Assembly: GCF_009910675.1 (NCBI RefSeq)
Contig: NZ_RSEJ01000004.1
Location: forward strand, 62,001 to 126,000
DNA length: 64,000 nt
Direction: 5' to 3'
DNA from: Photobacterium alginatilyticum
GTDB taxonomy: Bacteria > Pseudomonadota > Gammaproteobacteria > Enterobacterales > Vibrionaceae
The notes beneath the pieces were generated by a model. The model did no database searches. It was not told where the DNA came from and saw only the letters and a list, made by a program, of their open reading frames with translations. The position numbers and the translations under genes are program-made. Numbering within the stretch: the stretch's first letter is position 1; each line of letters begins with the position of its first letter. Positions 8,329 to 17,532 of this stretch are shown in pieces.

Positions 8329-8790
8329 GTGAAGAGTTTCTACGCTGTTGTATTGATGCTTTCGATGTTCGGGTTCACTGGTTGTTCCAACAATCCTTAC
8401 GGTGACTCCTATGGTGTTGCCGATACACGGACAATCCAACAAGTGCGATATGGGACCATTATGAAAACTGAGCCAGTTAGCATTGAAGGCGAAGGGCAGG
8501 TTGTTGGTGCCATAGCCGGTGCAGCTGTTGGTGGTATTCTTGGTTCAAAAATCGGCGGGGGATCAGGTTCGGATATCGCAGCAATCGGTGGTGGTGTACT
8601 TGGTGGTGTTGCCGGTAGTAAAGCGGCCGAAGGTGTTTCCCGACGAGACGGTGTCAACCTGACCATCAAGATGGATGATGGTGATACCATTGCGATTGTA
8701 CAGGAGGTCAACCCGAGCATGATCTTTCAGGTCGGGCAAAGAGTCAGGGTAAACATAGATGGAAACACGGCTCGGGTGGTACCTGAATAG
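8329..8790 (+). CDS. Glycine-zipper outer-membrane lipoprotein (SlyB/Pcp-like)
   Basis: The 153-residue product starts at a GTG with an upstream AGGTG-type site. A lipoprotein signal peptide ends in FTGC (Cys19). The middle (~60-105) is a double glycine zipper, with VGAIAGAAVGGILGSKIGGG and a second GGGVLGGVAGSKAAEG, which forms a membrane hairpin. The C-terminal ~45 residues form a small beta domain (LTIKMDDGDTIAIVQ...). This is the arrangement of SlyB/Pcp lipoproteins, which stabilise the outer membrane and, in enterics, respond to PhoPQ. It is followed immediately by an intrinsic terminator, so it is a single-gene unit. Confidence 0.85.
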   Translation: MKSFYAVVLMLSMFGFTGCSNNPYGDSYGVADTRTIQQVRYGTIMKTEPVSIEGEGQVVGAIAGAAVGGILGSKIGGGSGSDIAAIGGGVLGGVAGSKAAEGVSRRDGVNLTIKMDDGDTIAIVQEVNPSMIFQVGQRVRVNIDGNTARVVPE

Positions 8791-8829
8791 CTTGTACACA
8801 TAGCCGTAGAACCGTTAACTGATCAATAG

Positions 8830-8858
8830 AACCACTGTAATTTCCGCAGTGGTTTTTT
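8830..8858 (+). terminator. Intrinsic terminator after SlyB-like gene
   Basis: An 8-bp stem AACCACTG/CAGTGGTT with a 9-base loop is followed by six T residues. Confidence 0.85.
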
Positions 8859-8971
8859 GTTATTCGTCATAGAGGTAGTGCCCGTTTTACAAACGAGGTG
8901 GTAAAGGTGTTTCTATTCGGTGTAAGGTGATGGCACCTATCTATCAGATCTATCTAACAGACCGATTAATC

Positions 8972-9634
8972 ATGACTTATTTATCGTGTGTTGAAGTAGA
9001 GCCAAAGGTTGAAGCTACCGCCGCCGTCATTTGGCTGCATGGACTCGGTTCCAACGGCCATGACTTCGAGGCTATTTTGCCTGAGCTGAACTTACCGCTA
9101 GATGCACCAGTTCGTTTTATCTTTCCTCATTCGCCATCGCTAGCCGTGACCATCAATGGTGGAATAGTGATGCCTGCCTGGTACGACATTCTGGAAATGG
9201 GGGCAGGGCGAAAACTGAATACCGAACAACTTCTGGATTCGGCCAGGCGAGTGACTGATTTAATTGAGCGTGAAATGGAACGTGATATTGATAGTGAGCG
9301 CATATTGGTTGCTGGCTTCTCACAAGGCGGCGCAGTCGCGTATCATGCTGCACTGAGCTTTCAGCACAAGCTGGCTGGTTTGCTTGCACTTTCTACCTAT
9401 TTTCCGACGTCTGACATTATCACAATTAGTGAAGCGAACAGGCATATCCCGCTGGAAGTGATGCATGGCAGCTATGATCCTGTAGTATTGCCTACCATGG
9501 GTGAGGACGCAGTCAGTGATTTGCTGGCTGCTGGCTGTAAACCAAACTGGCGAACATATCCGATGGAGCATCAGGTTTGCATGCCTCAGATCCGTGATAT
9601 TTCGGCCTGGCTACAAGATATTCTGAAGTTGTAG
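8972..9634 (+). CDS. Carboxylesterase / acyl-protein-thioesterase-like hydrolase
   Basis: This alpha/beta hydrolase of the phospholipase/carboxylesterase family (PF02230 type) is ~220 residues from the ATG at 972 bases past 8000 (position 8972). It has the oxyanion motif VIWLHGLGSNGHDF, the nucleophile elbow AGFSQGGA (Ser), the acid in HGSYDPVV (Asp) and a histidine in MEHQVC. Bacterial members hydrolyse short-chain esters; the physiological substrate is unknown. The frame extends to a GTG at 8927, but family alignment starts at MTYLSCVEVEP, so 8972 is preferred even though no ribosome site is obvious. A strong bidirectional hairpin terminator follows. Confidence 0.88.
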   Translation: MTYLSCVEVEPKVEATAAVIWLHGLGSNGHDFEAILPELNLPLDAPVRFIFPHSPSLAVTINGGIVMPAWYDILEMGAGRKLNTEQLLDSARRVTDLIEREMERDIDSERILVAGFSQGGAVAYHAALSFQHKLAGLLALSTYFPTSDIITISEANRHIPLEVMHGSYDPVVLPTMGEDAVSDLLAAGCKPNWRTYPMEHQVCMPQIRDISAWLQDILKL

Positions 9635-9683
9635 ACTCTGAATCGAAATATAACAAACGAGTAAGATGATTTTCTGCAGTACT

Positions 9684-9709
9684 AAAAAGCCACGCATTCG
9701 TGGCTTTTT
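9684..9709. terminator. Bidirectional intrinsic terminator
   Basis: An 11-bp perfect stem AAAAAGCCACG/CGTGGCTTTTT with a 4-base loop is flanked by A and T runs. It lies between the convergent esterase and PH-domain genes. Confidence 0.9.
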
Positions 9710-9730
9710 ACTTCAATGTTCGAGTCTTAT

Positions 9731-9758
9731 CTCAAGGCTCAAGGCTCAAGGCTCAAGG
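9731..9758. repeat. Four tandem copies of a 7-base repeat
   Basis: CTCAAGG is repeated four times without a mismatch, then decays to CTAAGG. It lies between the terminator and the 3' end of the PH-domain gene, 6 bases from that gene's stop codon. It is non-coding, so a slippage-type length change would not alter a protein. Confidence 0.9.
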
Positions 9759-9764
9759 CTAAGG

Positions 9765-10145
9765 TTACTTGCCAGCAATTTTAGCCGCTAGCAGTCCCTG
9801 CATTGCGTAAACGTTGGTTTTGCCGTTAAATTCCAGAGCAATAGGCTCAGATTGGCCAGAAATCCACAGTTTTAGCTCTGCATCTAGATCGAAATGACCC
9901 GTCGTTTCAACGGTATACATAGTGATAGATTTAAAAGGCACCGAACGGTATTCTACTTTTTTGCCTGTCATGCCTTGTTTGTCTATCAAGATCAAACGAC
10001 GATCTGTCAGAACAATCATGTCTCGAATTAACTTGTAGGCAAGCTCAATCTGCTCATCGGCACCGAGTATGGTGGCAAGCTCTTCCGTTGCCTCTTCGTT
10101 ACTCATTTCGCCGGCATTACCTAATAGTGCGTCGAATAGTCCCAT
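9765..10145 (-). CDS. Bacterial PH-domain protein
   Basis: The ~126-residue cytoplasmic protein resembles the bacterial pleckstrin-homology family. After a short helical N-terminus (GLFDALLGNAGEMSNEE), residues ~25-125 have the alternating beta pattern with the hallmark IRDMIVLTDRRLILIDKQG and VEYRSVPFKSITMYTVET, ending in a C-terminal helix. Two ATGs adjoin (10148, 10145); AAGGA spacing favours 10145. It lies 40 bases downstream of, and co-oriented with, the exonuclease gene, and the two may share a transcript. Its role is unknown. Confidence 0.8.
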   Translation of the reverse strand: MGLFDALLGNAGEMSNEEATEELATILGADEQIELAYKLIRDMIVLTDRRLILIDKQGMTGKKVEYRSVPFKSITMYTVETTGHFDLDAELKLWISGQSEPIALEFNGKTNVYAMQGLLAAKIAGK

Positions 10146-10188
10146 CATTATTCCTTATTCGTTATATCAAAATGTATAGATGAAGTTG

Positions 10189-10815
10189 TCAGCAGGCTTG
10201 TTTTTTCAGGTAAGCAGTAACCGACGCTTTTGCAGTGCGGGAGAGCTTCTGCATCACTGAAAATTCAGGCATGGTGATCCGGTGATCTGATTTTAAATCT
10301 TCCAGCATTAACAGCCACAGTTTGGCCGTCATTTCTGAATCTGCCAGGGCCCGGTGGAAGACGCCGTCGTTGTCGATATCTTTATAGGCCACTAGGGATC
10401 CGAGCTTATGGTTTGGAGCCTGCTGGTACAAACGGCGAGCAATGAGCATGGAGCAGGCGAACTGCCCATCATAGCTTCGGCCTATGCTATCCAGTTCGGC
10501 ATCGAGGAAACGCTGATCAAAGGAAGCGTTGTGAGCAACAAGGTTATACCCGGCAATAAAATCGGCAAACTGATCCATTACTTCGTCACAGGCTGGAGCA
10601 TGTTGCAGCATTTGGTTGGTGATACCGGTATAGCCTGCAATAAAGCTGCTGACTTTGAAGCCGGGATTCATCAATTGCTGAAAGCGATCCACAACGATGC
10701 CGTTGTCTATTTTAACTGCACCGATTTCAATGGCACGATCGCCCATGTTCGGTGAGAGTCCGGTGGTTTCGAAGTCGAGGACGATAACAGTGTTGGCTGC
10801 CTGGGAGGTTGTCAC
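10189..10815 (-). CDS. DnaQ-like DEDDh 3'-5' exonuclease
   Basis: The 208-residue single-domain protein has the exonuclease motifs: Exo I VLDFETTGL (Asp, Glu), Exo II AHNASFDQRFLD (Asp) and Exo III HRALADSEMTAKL (His and Asp), which places it in the DEDDh class. It is too short for a full DNA polymerase III epsilon with its polymerase-binding tail, and lacks RNase T's specific elements. It resembles the free-standing Vibrio and Shewanella exonucleases annotated as polymerase-III-epsilon-like. It probably trims 3' ends in DNA repair or RNA processing, with the substrate unknown. It may be co-transcribed with the PH-domain gene downstream. Confidence 0.88.
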   Translation of the reverse strand: MTTSQAANTVIVLDFETTGLSPNMGDRAIEIGAVKIDNGIVVDRFQQLMNPGFKVSSFIAGYTGITNQMLQHAPACDEVMDQFADFIAGYNLVAHNASFDQRFLDAELDSIGRSYDGQFACSMLIARRLYQQAPNHKLGSLVAYKDIDNDGVFHRALADSEMTAKLWLLMLEDLKSDHRITMPEFSVMQKLSRTAKASVTAYLKKQAC

Positions 10816-10983
10816 GAAATAAGCCTTAGTCTGGCGATAAGAATGACCTTATTGTAACTGTGCGCTTTGAGGAAGCCAATATAACCTTGTTTTTGTGTAA
10901 TACTCATTCAGTTCTTAACCAATCCATTGTCGTATATAAAAGAGTCAATCCCCGCATTTTTTGAATCAAGCCGATGAATGTAT

Positions 10984-11031
10984 CAGTCTGTATTCCAAAT
11001 ATTTTGACAGACTGAACCAACTACTGTAATT
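10984..11031 (+). promoter_or_regulatory. Promoter with overlapping inverted repeat (M60 protease gene)
   Basis: TTGACA (11004-11009) and TGTAAT (11026-11031) are separated by 16 bases, a near-consensus sigma-70 promoter. The -35 lies inside the right arm of an inverted repeat CAGTCTGT (10984-10991) / ACAGACTG (11007-11014), which would suit a repressor operator. Function is inferred from sequence only. Confidence 0.6.
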
Positions 11032-11087
11032 AGCTGAGCAAAAGCACTAGTTTGCTAATATCAACCAATAATAAGAAGAGGTAATTG

Positions 11088-14000
11088 ATGAGGCACGCTC
11101 AGTCTTGTCAGCGAATAGCTGCTATAGGAAGTCTTTGCTTGTTAACAGCTTGCAATGGAGGCGGTGAAGCTAGCAGTAGTAGCCCCCCTGTTGTGAAACC
11201 ATTGGAGGCAGCCAAGTACGAGTTGAAGTCGATCAGCTCTTCGGGGGGAAGTATTCTTCCGCAGAGTGTTTCCGTTGTATCAGGACAAATCTATCACTTT
11301 ACGATAACACCCAAACCGGGCTTTCAGATTGATTCGGTTACTGGTTGTAATGGGGTGCTTAACGGGCAGCAATATACTACGGCTGCGATTACTACCGACT
11401 GTAAAATTACCGCTTCATTTGTAACCAATGCGCAGGCGGCAATAAACAACGAAGATCATCAGTTAGCTTCGTCTGGCGAATTGATTCAATTTGCCCAGAA
11501 CCATATTGAGAGCAGCAAGCTACAGCGAAATGCATTGTTGGATGTGTTGTATCAGGGAGTAGGAGCATCGATATCATGGCATCCAAGCCATGACAGCATT
11601 ACCTTCTCAAGCTTTATGCCGGAAAACACCTTCATGGTGCTACGCTCAAACCAAAAAGAAAGCGGGACACCATCTTCCGAGGGGCTGGTTTATGCCGGTC
11701 AGCAAGGGGAACACCGCTATGCTGCTATGAGCGCCAGTATGTTCTCGGTTGATTCTTCAACAGCAACCGATCAACTTTTGATGAACTTGGTTAACTGGTT
11801 GACAAAAAACAGTGATCCGCAGCGATCCCTGTCTCTTGTGACAACCCATGTCTCGAGTAAGGCTGACAGCTGGTATTTCCCGCATAATGAAGGTATCCGA
11901 ACTTGGCTTAACAACCACTTTCCTAGCCAGCACGTGATTAATACTGAAAATAGTTGTGATTATGAAGCACTGTCGACCTGTATTGATGAGCAGCAGCCTG
12001 ATCTTATCATTCTGAGTGATATTGACCGAGCGAACCGTGGCTATGCTGGGGTTAGTGCGGCTATCGAGAAAGCCAAGCGTCTGCAAATCCCGTTGTTGGT
12101 CTTAAACTACTGGCGCACCGAGAGCCCAATGGCGGCACCTGTCTATCGTTATATGGGATTGAACACGGCCGGGAACTATTGGAGCGAACATCTGGCTGAC
12201 AACCTGGCTGTTGATGAGATAAAAGCACCGGATCCCCAACTGTTGGCAGCGAGCACTTTATTGACCAAGCTCGAAGCGGGTCAGTTTGATATGGCGTCAC
12301 TGGATCAGTGCAATAAAAACTTTATCAATTGCACTGAAGCTGGTTTTCAGGCTGAATTTAAAACTGGTGCCGATTGGTTCCGTCAGGCCGCGATTGCGCT
12401 AGATCGCAATAATCTCAAAGCGTTTGACACTGAAACTTTCCCGCTAATTCGCGCCGGATTGTTACTGGCAGATAAATACCGCGCGACAATTGATTATCCG
12501 ATTGCTCAGGACAGCCCGTCTGATTGGCAGCAAGCCATGTTTGCAGACTGGACGGTCAGTTATGCCCGTGACAAAAATATCGCGCAACCTGACTTGGGAG
12601 AATATGTCACAGACAGATCGAATGTCGTTAAAGCTAGCAATGCCCATTATGCCTATCCTGAGACTATTCAGGAAAGCCGAGCCGTACAGGTGCCTTACTC
12701 TGGACAATGGACGACAACGGGTTGGTATGCCTTACCGGGAAAAATGATCACTGTGACGCGTACTGATAGTAGTGACGCTACTTTGGCTATGAAGCTTAAC
12801 TACCATCGCAGCAATACTAACAGGGTGTTCAGTACGAAAGTCTATCGAGGGCCGCTGGAACTCACTCAGCAGCGCATAACGGTCAGTGCAGGTGAAACGG
12901 TGACTTTTTCTACTCCTTATGGTGGGCCGATTTATGCGCATCTTGAGGGAAGTGCGACACCTGTTGAAGTGAATCTGAATATAGCCGGTGTTACTAAGCA
13001 CCCGGCAATCATGGACTTTAGTGATCCGAGCGAAATAACGCTCTTTAATCAGCTGATTGAAAACACAGAGCTGCCGCATGTGGATTTACGAACTGATGGT
13101 GCGGAGCAGCATTTACGCCGTGATCGTTTCCTTGGGGCCATTGGTGCTGAGATCCCTTCCGTAACGGCGTTGTTGAAGTCGATTCAAGATGATCATATCA
13201 ACAGCGTTTACACCTTGGCAGGGTATAAGATTCAAGGTAAAACGCTGGAAGAGTCGTTACCCGAAGATGTGAAAACGGTGTGCCGAAATTTATTTGGTAA
13301 TACCGATTGTTTTAATCCGGAGTTACATACCCGCAAAATCATTCAGCATGCAAACTACGATCAGAATGCCCAATGTGGTAGTGGCTGTAGCGGTAACCCT
13401 TGGGATGCCTCATGGACTATTTCGCCAACTGGTTGGGGAGATAACCATGAGTTAGGCCATAACCTGCAAACTAACCGGCTGAATGTGCATTATGTAGAAG
13501 CTGCCGAGACCGAAGACTGGACTAAATACAGCTCTCGGGCAGGTGAAAACTCAAACAATATCTTCCCGTACTATGTGAAGTGGAAGTCTCACTATCAACG
13601 TGATGGAAATACGACGACAGTGACTGACGGGCATATGAACCATAAAGATCTTTTCTATGTTTTTATGTCTGATGCAGCAGAAGTTAAAAATAGTTCAGAC
13701 GAGCGTGTTGTACTGGGAAGAAAATGTACGGTTATGGATGCAGGAAGCGATCGTTTCACTGTGCCATGGAAAAGCAATGCGTATGCAACTCATAATGGCT
13801 ACCGCATGGCATTTTACATTCAGATGGCGCTTCGCACTGACCAGCAAGTGATGAGTACCGGCGACAGGCTAGATAATGGCTTCGACATGTTTACTTTGTT
13901 GTATCTCCATAGTCGCATTTTCGGCCAGTATGCTGCCAATGAAACAGATTGGCTGAATAACCGAGAAAGACTTGGTTTTAGTTCGTTCCCTTATAGTGGT

Positions 14001-14315
14001 GACAACACCTATGGTGGTAAAACTGTTGCAGCAATACCAGGCAATGATTTTATGCTGATATCGCTCAGCAAGCTGACAAATCAGGACTGGCGTCCATATT
14101 TCGATATGTTCGGGTTACGTTATACCAGTTTGGCGGCCAGCCAGGTGACAGCAAATGCCAAGGGAGGTACTGTCAATACGGGAATGTATGTACTTGAAGA
14201 TGACCTGCCGCCAGCGGCGATGAGTGCCGGGTTAGTATTCTTGCCGCTGTCTTTGGCAGATGCTGCCACTGTCTGGCCGAGGGACAATTCTACGCCAGCA
14301 GGTTGTTCGCTGTAA
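11088..14315 (+). CDS. AcfD/SslE-like secreted M60 metalloprotease lipoprotein
   Basis: The 1075-residue lipoprotein has a signal peptide ending LLTAC (Cys22). An N-terminal repeat-type beta domain (~35-115, SSGGSILPQSVSVVSGQIYHF) follows, then a long SslE-like central region, and a C-terminal peptidase M60 domain with the zinc motif HELGH (H787, E788, H791) and acidic residues E804/E807 that could supply the third ligand. M60 enzymes cleave mucin-type glycoproteins; AcfD of Vibrio cholerae and SslE of E. coli, exported by type II secretion, are the nearest known relatives. At ~1075 residues it is shorter than those ~1500-residue proteins. ATG 11088 has AGAGG six bases upstream. A strong terminator follows. 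Confidence 0.88.
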   Translation: MRHAQSCQRIAAIGSLCLLTACNGGGEASSSSPPVVKPLEAAKYELKSISSSGGSILPQSVSVVSGQIYHFTITPKPGFQIDSVTGCNGVLNGQQYTTAAITTDCKITASFVTNAQAAINNEDHQLASSGELIQFAQNHIESSKLQRNALLDVLYQGVGASISWHPSHDSITFSSFMPENTFMVLRSNQKESGTPSSEGLVYAGQQGEHRYAAMSASMFSVDSSTATDQLLMNLVNWLTKNSDPQRSLSLVTTHVSSKADSWYFPHNEGIRTWLNNHFPSQHVINTENSCDYEALSTCIDEQQPDLIILSDIDRANRGYAGVSAAIEKAKRLQIPLLVLNYWRTESPMAAPVYRYMGLNTAGNYWSEHLADNLAVDEIKAPDPQLLAASTLLTKLEAGQFDMASLDQCNKNFINCTEAGFQAEFKTGADWFRQAAIALDRNNLKAFDTETFPLIRAGLLLADKYRATIDYPIAQDSPSDWQQAMFADWTVSYARDKNIAQPDLGEYVTDRSNVVKASNAHYAYPETIQESRAVQVPYSGQWTTTGWYALPGKMITVTRTDSSDATLAMKLNYHRSNTNRVFSTKVYRGPLELTQQRITVSAGETVTFSTPYGGPIYAHLEGSATPVEVNLNIAGVTKHPAIMDFSDPSEITLFNQLIENTELPHVDLRTDGAEQHLRRDRFLGAIGAEIPSVTALLKSIQDDHINSVYTLAGYKIQGKTLEESLPEDVKTVCRNLFGNTDCFNPELHTRKIIQHANYDQNAQCGSGCSGNPWDASWTISPTGWGDNHELGHNLQTNRLNVHYVEAAETEDWTKYSSRAGENSNNIFPYYVKWKSHYQRDGNTTTVTDGHMNHKDLFYVFMSDAAEVKNSSDERVVLGRKCTVMDAGSDRFTVPWKSNAYATHNGYRMAFYIQMALRTDQQVMSTGDRLDNGFDMFTLLYLHSRIFGQYAANETDWLNNRERLGFSSFPYSGDNTYGGKTVAAIPGNDFMLISLSKLTNQDWRPYFDMFGLRYTSLAASQVTANAKGGTVNTGMYVLEDDLPPAAMSAGLVFLPLSLADAATVWPRDNSTPAGCSL

Positions 14316-14366
14316 TAATCATTGAGATAGCAATAAAGTAGCCGTATATTTCAGGCTATCTGAGTT

Positions 14367-14400
14367 AAAACGGCTCCTTCTGAAGGAGCCGTTTTTTTTA
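14367..14400 (+). terminator. Intrinsic terminator after M60 gene
   Basis: A long stem (AAAACGGCTCCTT paired with AAGGAGCCGTTTT) around a 3-base loop is followed by a T run to 14399. Confidence 0.93.
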
Positions 14401-14510
14401 TATTGTGAATTCAGCTTAATCCGTTAATTCGTATCAAAAATAATCATTTGTACCATCTATGTGTGAGCGTATGATAGTTGACTGGTTGAATATAAGTTGA
14501 GTCTTATTGT

Positions 14511-17369
14511 ATGGATGGAAAAAGGCTAGTTAGATGTTGTGGGGTTATAGCTGCTTCATTACTGCTGGTGGCTTGTAATCAAGTGCCGGACTCACAACCG
14601 CTGGTGGAGGATAGCCAGTGGCAGCAAGGTCAGTTGGATAATGGCCTGAAGTATCATTTACGGTCCGTTAGCGGAGCACCTGTTTCATTTCGCTTATTGG
14701 TTCATGCGGGTGCAGTGGATGAAGCCGCTGAGCAGGCAGGGTATGCGCATTTCCTTGAGCATATGGCTTTCTTGGGCAGTGACGGTTTTGATGCCGGAAA
14801 AGTTGAATCTTTGTTCGTCGGTGCCGGTGTGACGTTTGGCGATGATCTGAACGCATTTACCTCTCATGATGTTACGAGCTACCAAATCGATCTTCCTGAT
14901 AATAAGCGCATGGAAGACGCCATTGTCTGGTTGAGTGATATAGCCACTGGCAAGTTGACGTTGGATCCAGCGCTTCTTGAAAATGAAAAAGGCGCAGTAT
15001 TAGGCGAATTTCGATTAAGGCAACGTGGTGACAAGCCAGCAGAGCTAAAGGCCTTTGAAGCCTTGCTGCAAGGCAGTCGCTATGACGGCATTGATGTTCT
15101 CGGGACTCAAGACAGCGTCAAGAATATAAACCGTGAAGGATTGCTAGCGTTTTACCAGGCACATTATCGGCCTCAGAACACTGAGTTGATTATTACCGGT
15201 AACATCGATAACCAGCGCTTAGAGCCGATGATTGCTCGATATTTCAATACAGCAAACTTTGTAGGTGGGAGGGCAGGAGAAGATGTTGATATTGATAACG
15301 CCGCTATTGAGTCTGGTGATGAAGGGATCGCGAGTCTGACACCTGACCCTCTATATCTCACAGGGGCCGCTGGCCAGCAAGCCGGAATAAGCCTTCTGAT
15401 TGAATTGGGTGACAGTCGTGTAACGACAGATTTGCAATACCAGACAATGCTTCTTGAGGATGCGGTGCTTCGGGCTATCAGTCGTCGATTGAATGATCGA
15501 CATATTGAAACCCAGTCACCATTGCTTGGCTCATATAGCTTTCCCACCCTTGTGATTGATCGTTATATAGGGGCGATAGGTGCTGACTTTGCCGAGTCTG
15601 ATCGGTTGATAGCGCAACAGTTCTTTGCTGAAGAACTTGCCAGCTTGCGTGACCACGGAGTCGGTACCTTTGAGTTTGAGTCGGTTAAGGATTCATTTTT
15701 GAATGAGATTAATGGCCTGGATACACAATGGTTGAACAAACGAGCGGTTGATTATTCTGAGGATCGCCTTAACGCACTCATTCTGGGAAAGACCCAGCAA
15801 TCGAAAGAGGATGTTCGTAGCCAGTTACAAAACTTTGTAGACCAATTGAATCAAGCGAAACTGAATAAGGCAATCAATTCGTATCTCAGTGAGTCACGTA
15901 ATAAACCAGTATTTGTGGTTACAAGGGAAGAAGGCGCGAGCAAAGCCAAAGCGACATTTACTCAGTTTACAAAGCAGTTCTCAGCCAAAGGCAAGGCGCT
16001 GATAATGGCGTCTTCAGCGATGGATATTCCGATGCCTGAAAAGGGCGGCGAAATTACTTTTTACGAGGAGTTAGAGCCTACAACCCATCGCTGGACACTG
16101 GAAAATGGCATTGACGTTTGGTTACGACAGATGCCTGAAGCCGGTGACAGAGCCTATGTATACTTGATGTCATCCGGGGGGATGGCGGCATTGCCATCTG
16201 AATTACGTTATGCGAGTACATTAGCCCCTTCGGTACTTGCTCGCAGTGGGTTGGCAGGTATTTCTGCCTCAAAACTTGAGCAGTTGCTTGTTCGCCACAA
16301 CACCTATGTTGAATCAGTATTGTGGGAAACCTCTCATGGTTTATACAGTGAGACGGCCAAACAGGAGTTACCATTTGCTCTCTCGGTGCTGTATCAGGCG
16401 ATGACGGCTGCCAAAGTCGACGAGCAGTATTTTTCTGCTGTCCAGCAAGAGAGTGTTGTTGAGCAGGGGAACTGGTTATCTTCTCCACTTGGCAGCTATG
16501 TCAGCCAGGTAGTTGGAACGCTTTATCCTGCTGATAGTACATTGCAATTGCCGACGGGGGAGGATATCCAGCAAGTGTCACCGGATCAGGTGCAGTCAGT
16601 TGTTGATACCTTGATGCGGAAGAAACGGAATTTTACCTTGGTTGTCAGTGCCGATATTGAAGTCAGTGATTTCAACAGACTGCTTAGACGCTATGTGGCG
16701 GGTATTTCTTTTGAGGCTGAGTCTGGCTCATCTGCTATTGCCCCTGTCATTACGGATTACCGAACCAATCCAAAGGTATCGACAGCATCTAAGCAAGTTG
16801 CGGAAGCGGTAGACAATACGCTCACTTATCAGGTGCATTTACTTTCTCAAGGTAAGCCCAAAAGCACCAAAGATAGATTCACAGCAGATATACTCGATCG
16901 GCTATTGAACAAGAGGTACCGGGATGAACTGCGTAATGCCCATGGATTAGGTTATGATCCGTCAGCTCAATTGATCTGGTCTGATGGTAGTGGTGAGACA
17001 TTGGTGATATTTACGGTAAATGCAGCGCCCGGTAAGCTTGATGCTGTGCGTGCAAGCACTAGACAAGTACTGGAAAAGGCAAGAGCGGGCTTTACAGCCG
17101 AAGAGTTTGCGGTGGCGAAATCACAATTGGCAACAGCACTCACGCCGGGGCTGACTAATCCACAGGAGCAAGCTCGAATGCTCAGCAGCTACGTACTGTT
17201 TGGTGCAGATCCTCAAGCCGTTCTTCATCCGGACAAAGTCTTGTCGACGTTAACCCTGGAAGAGATTAATGCATTGTCTGAACGTGTAATCGGCAAGGAG
17301 GCTCAGCAGATGGAGTCGATGCTAATGCCGAAAGAACCTTCTTCGAAAGCGGGTAACCCGGACGCCTGA
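14511..17369 (+). CDS. M16 (insulinase/pitrilysin-family) metalloprotease lipoprotein
   Basis: The 952-residue lipoprotein has a lipobox LLVAC (Cys22). Two M16 halves follow. The first carries the inverted zinc motif HFLEH (H80, E83, H84) and the distal glutamate region ENEKGAVLGEF (~160); the second half is the usual non-catalytic partner domain (starting ~520 with THRWTLENGIDVWLR). Length and layout resemble PqqL-type periplasmic M16 proteases rather than cytosolic pitrilysin. It probably degrades peptides or small proteins in the envelope. It follows the M60 protease but is separated by a terminator, so it has its own transcript. No good ribosome site is visible at the ATG. Confidence 0.88.
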   Translation: MDGKRLVRCCGVIAASLLLVACNQVPDSQPLVEDSQWQQGQLDNGLKYHLRSVSGAPVSFRLLVHAGAVDEAAEQAGYAHFLEHMAFLGSDGFDAGKVESLFVGAGVTFGDDLNAFTSHDVTSYQIDLPDNKRMEDAIVWLSDIATGKLTLDPALLENEKGAVLGEFRLRQRGDKPAELKAFEALLQGSRYDGIDVLGTQDSVKNINREGLLAFYQAHYRPQNTELIITGNIDNQRLEPMIARYFNTANFVGGRAGEDVDIDNAAIESGDEGIASLTPDPLYLTGAAGQQAGISLLIELGDSRVTTDLQYQTMLLEDAVLRAISRRLNDRHIETQSPLLGSYSFPTLVIDRYIGAIGADFAESDRLIAQQFFAEELASLRDHGVGTFEFESVKDSFLNEINGLDTQWLNKRAVDYSEDRLNALILGKTQQSKEDVRSQLQNFVDQLNQAKLNKAINSYLSESRNKPVFVVTREEGASKAKATFTQFTKQFSAKGKALIMASSAMDIPMPEKGGEITFYEELEPTTHRWTLENGIDVWLRQMPEAGDRAYVYLMSSGGMAALPSELRYASTLAPSVLARSGLAGISASKLEQLLVRHNTYVESVLWETSHGLYSETAKQELPFALSVLYQAMTAAKVDEQYFSAVQQESVVEQGNWLSSPLGSYVSQVVGTLYPADSTLQLPTGEDIQQVSPDQVQSVVDTLMRKKRNFTLVVSADIEVSDFNRLLRRYVAGISFEAESGSSAIAPVITDYRTNPKVSTASKQVAEAVDNTLTYQVHLLSQGKPKSTKDRFTADILDRLLNKRYRDELRNAHGLGYDPSAQLIWSDGSGETLVIFTVNAAPGKLDAVRASTRQVLEKARAGFTAEEFAVAKSQLATALTPGLTNPQEQARMLSSYVLFGADPQAVLHPDKVLSTLTLEEINALSERVIGKEAQQMESMLMPKEPSSKAGNPDA

Positions 17370-17402
17370 CAAGAGCATTAATTGGGAAATATGAATACAA
17401 TT

Positions 17403-17428
17403 AAAGGTCACCTTAAAAGGGTGACCTT
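17403..17428. terminator. Hairpin terminator between convergent genes
   Basis: A 10-bp perfect stem AAAGGTCACC/GGTGACCTTT has a 6-base loop. The T-rich tail is short, so it may be a weak or bidirectional terminator between the M16 gene and the DUF3859 gene. Confidence 0.6.
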
Positions 17429-17532
17429 TGCTCTTAGGGGAAACGATAATTTATGAGATCAAGTATGTATATAACTCATAACATCTTTGAGCCAAGGTTC
17501 ATTTCTAATGCTTATCGTGGATTTTAGTGTCG

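Noticed and set aside
9731..9758. Short CRISPR-like repeat
   Set aside because: Repeats are contiguous with no spacers and no cas genes.
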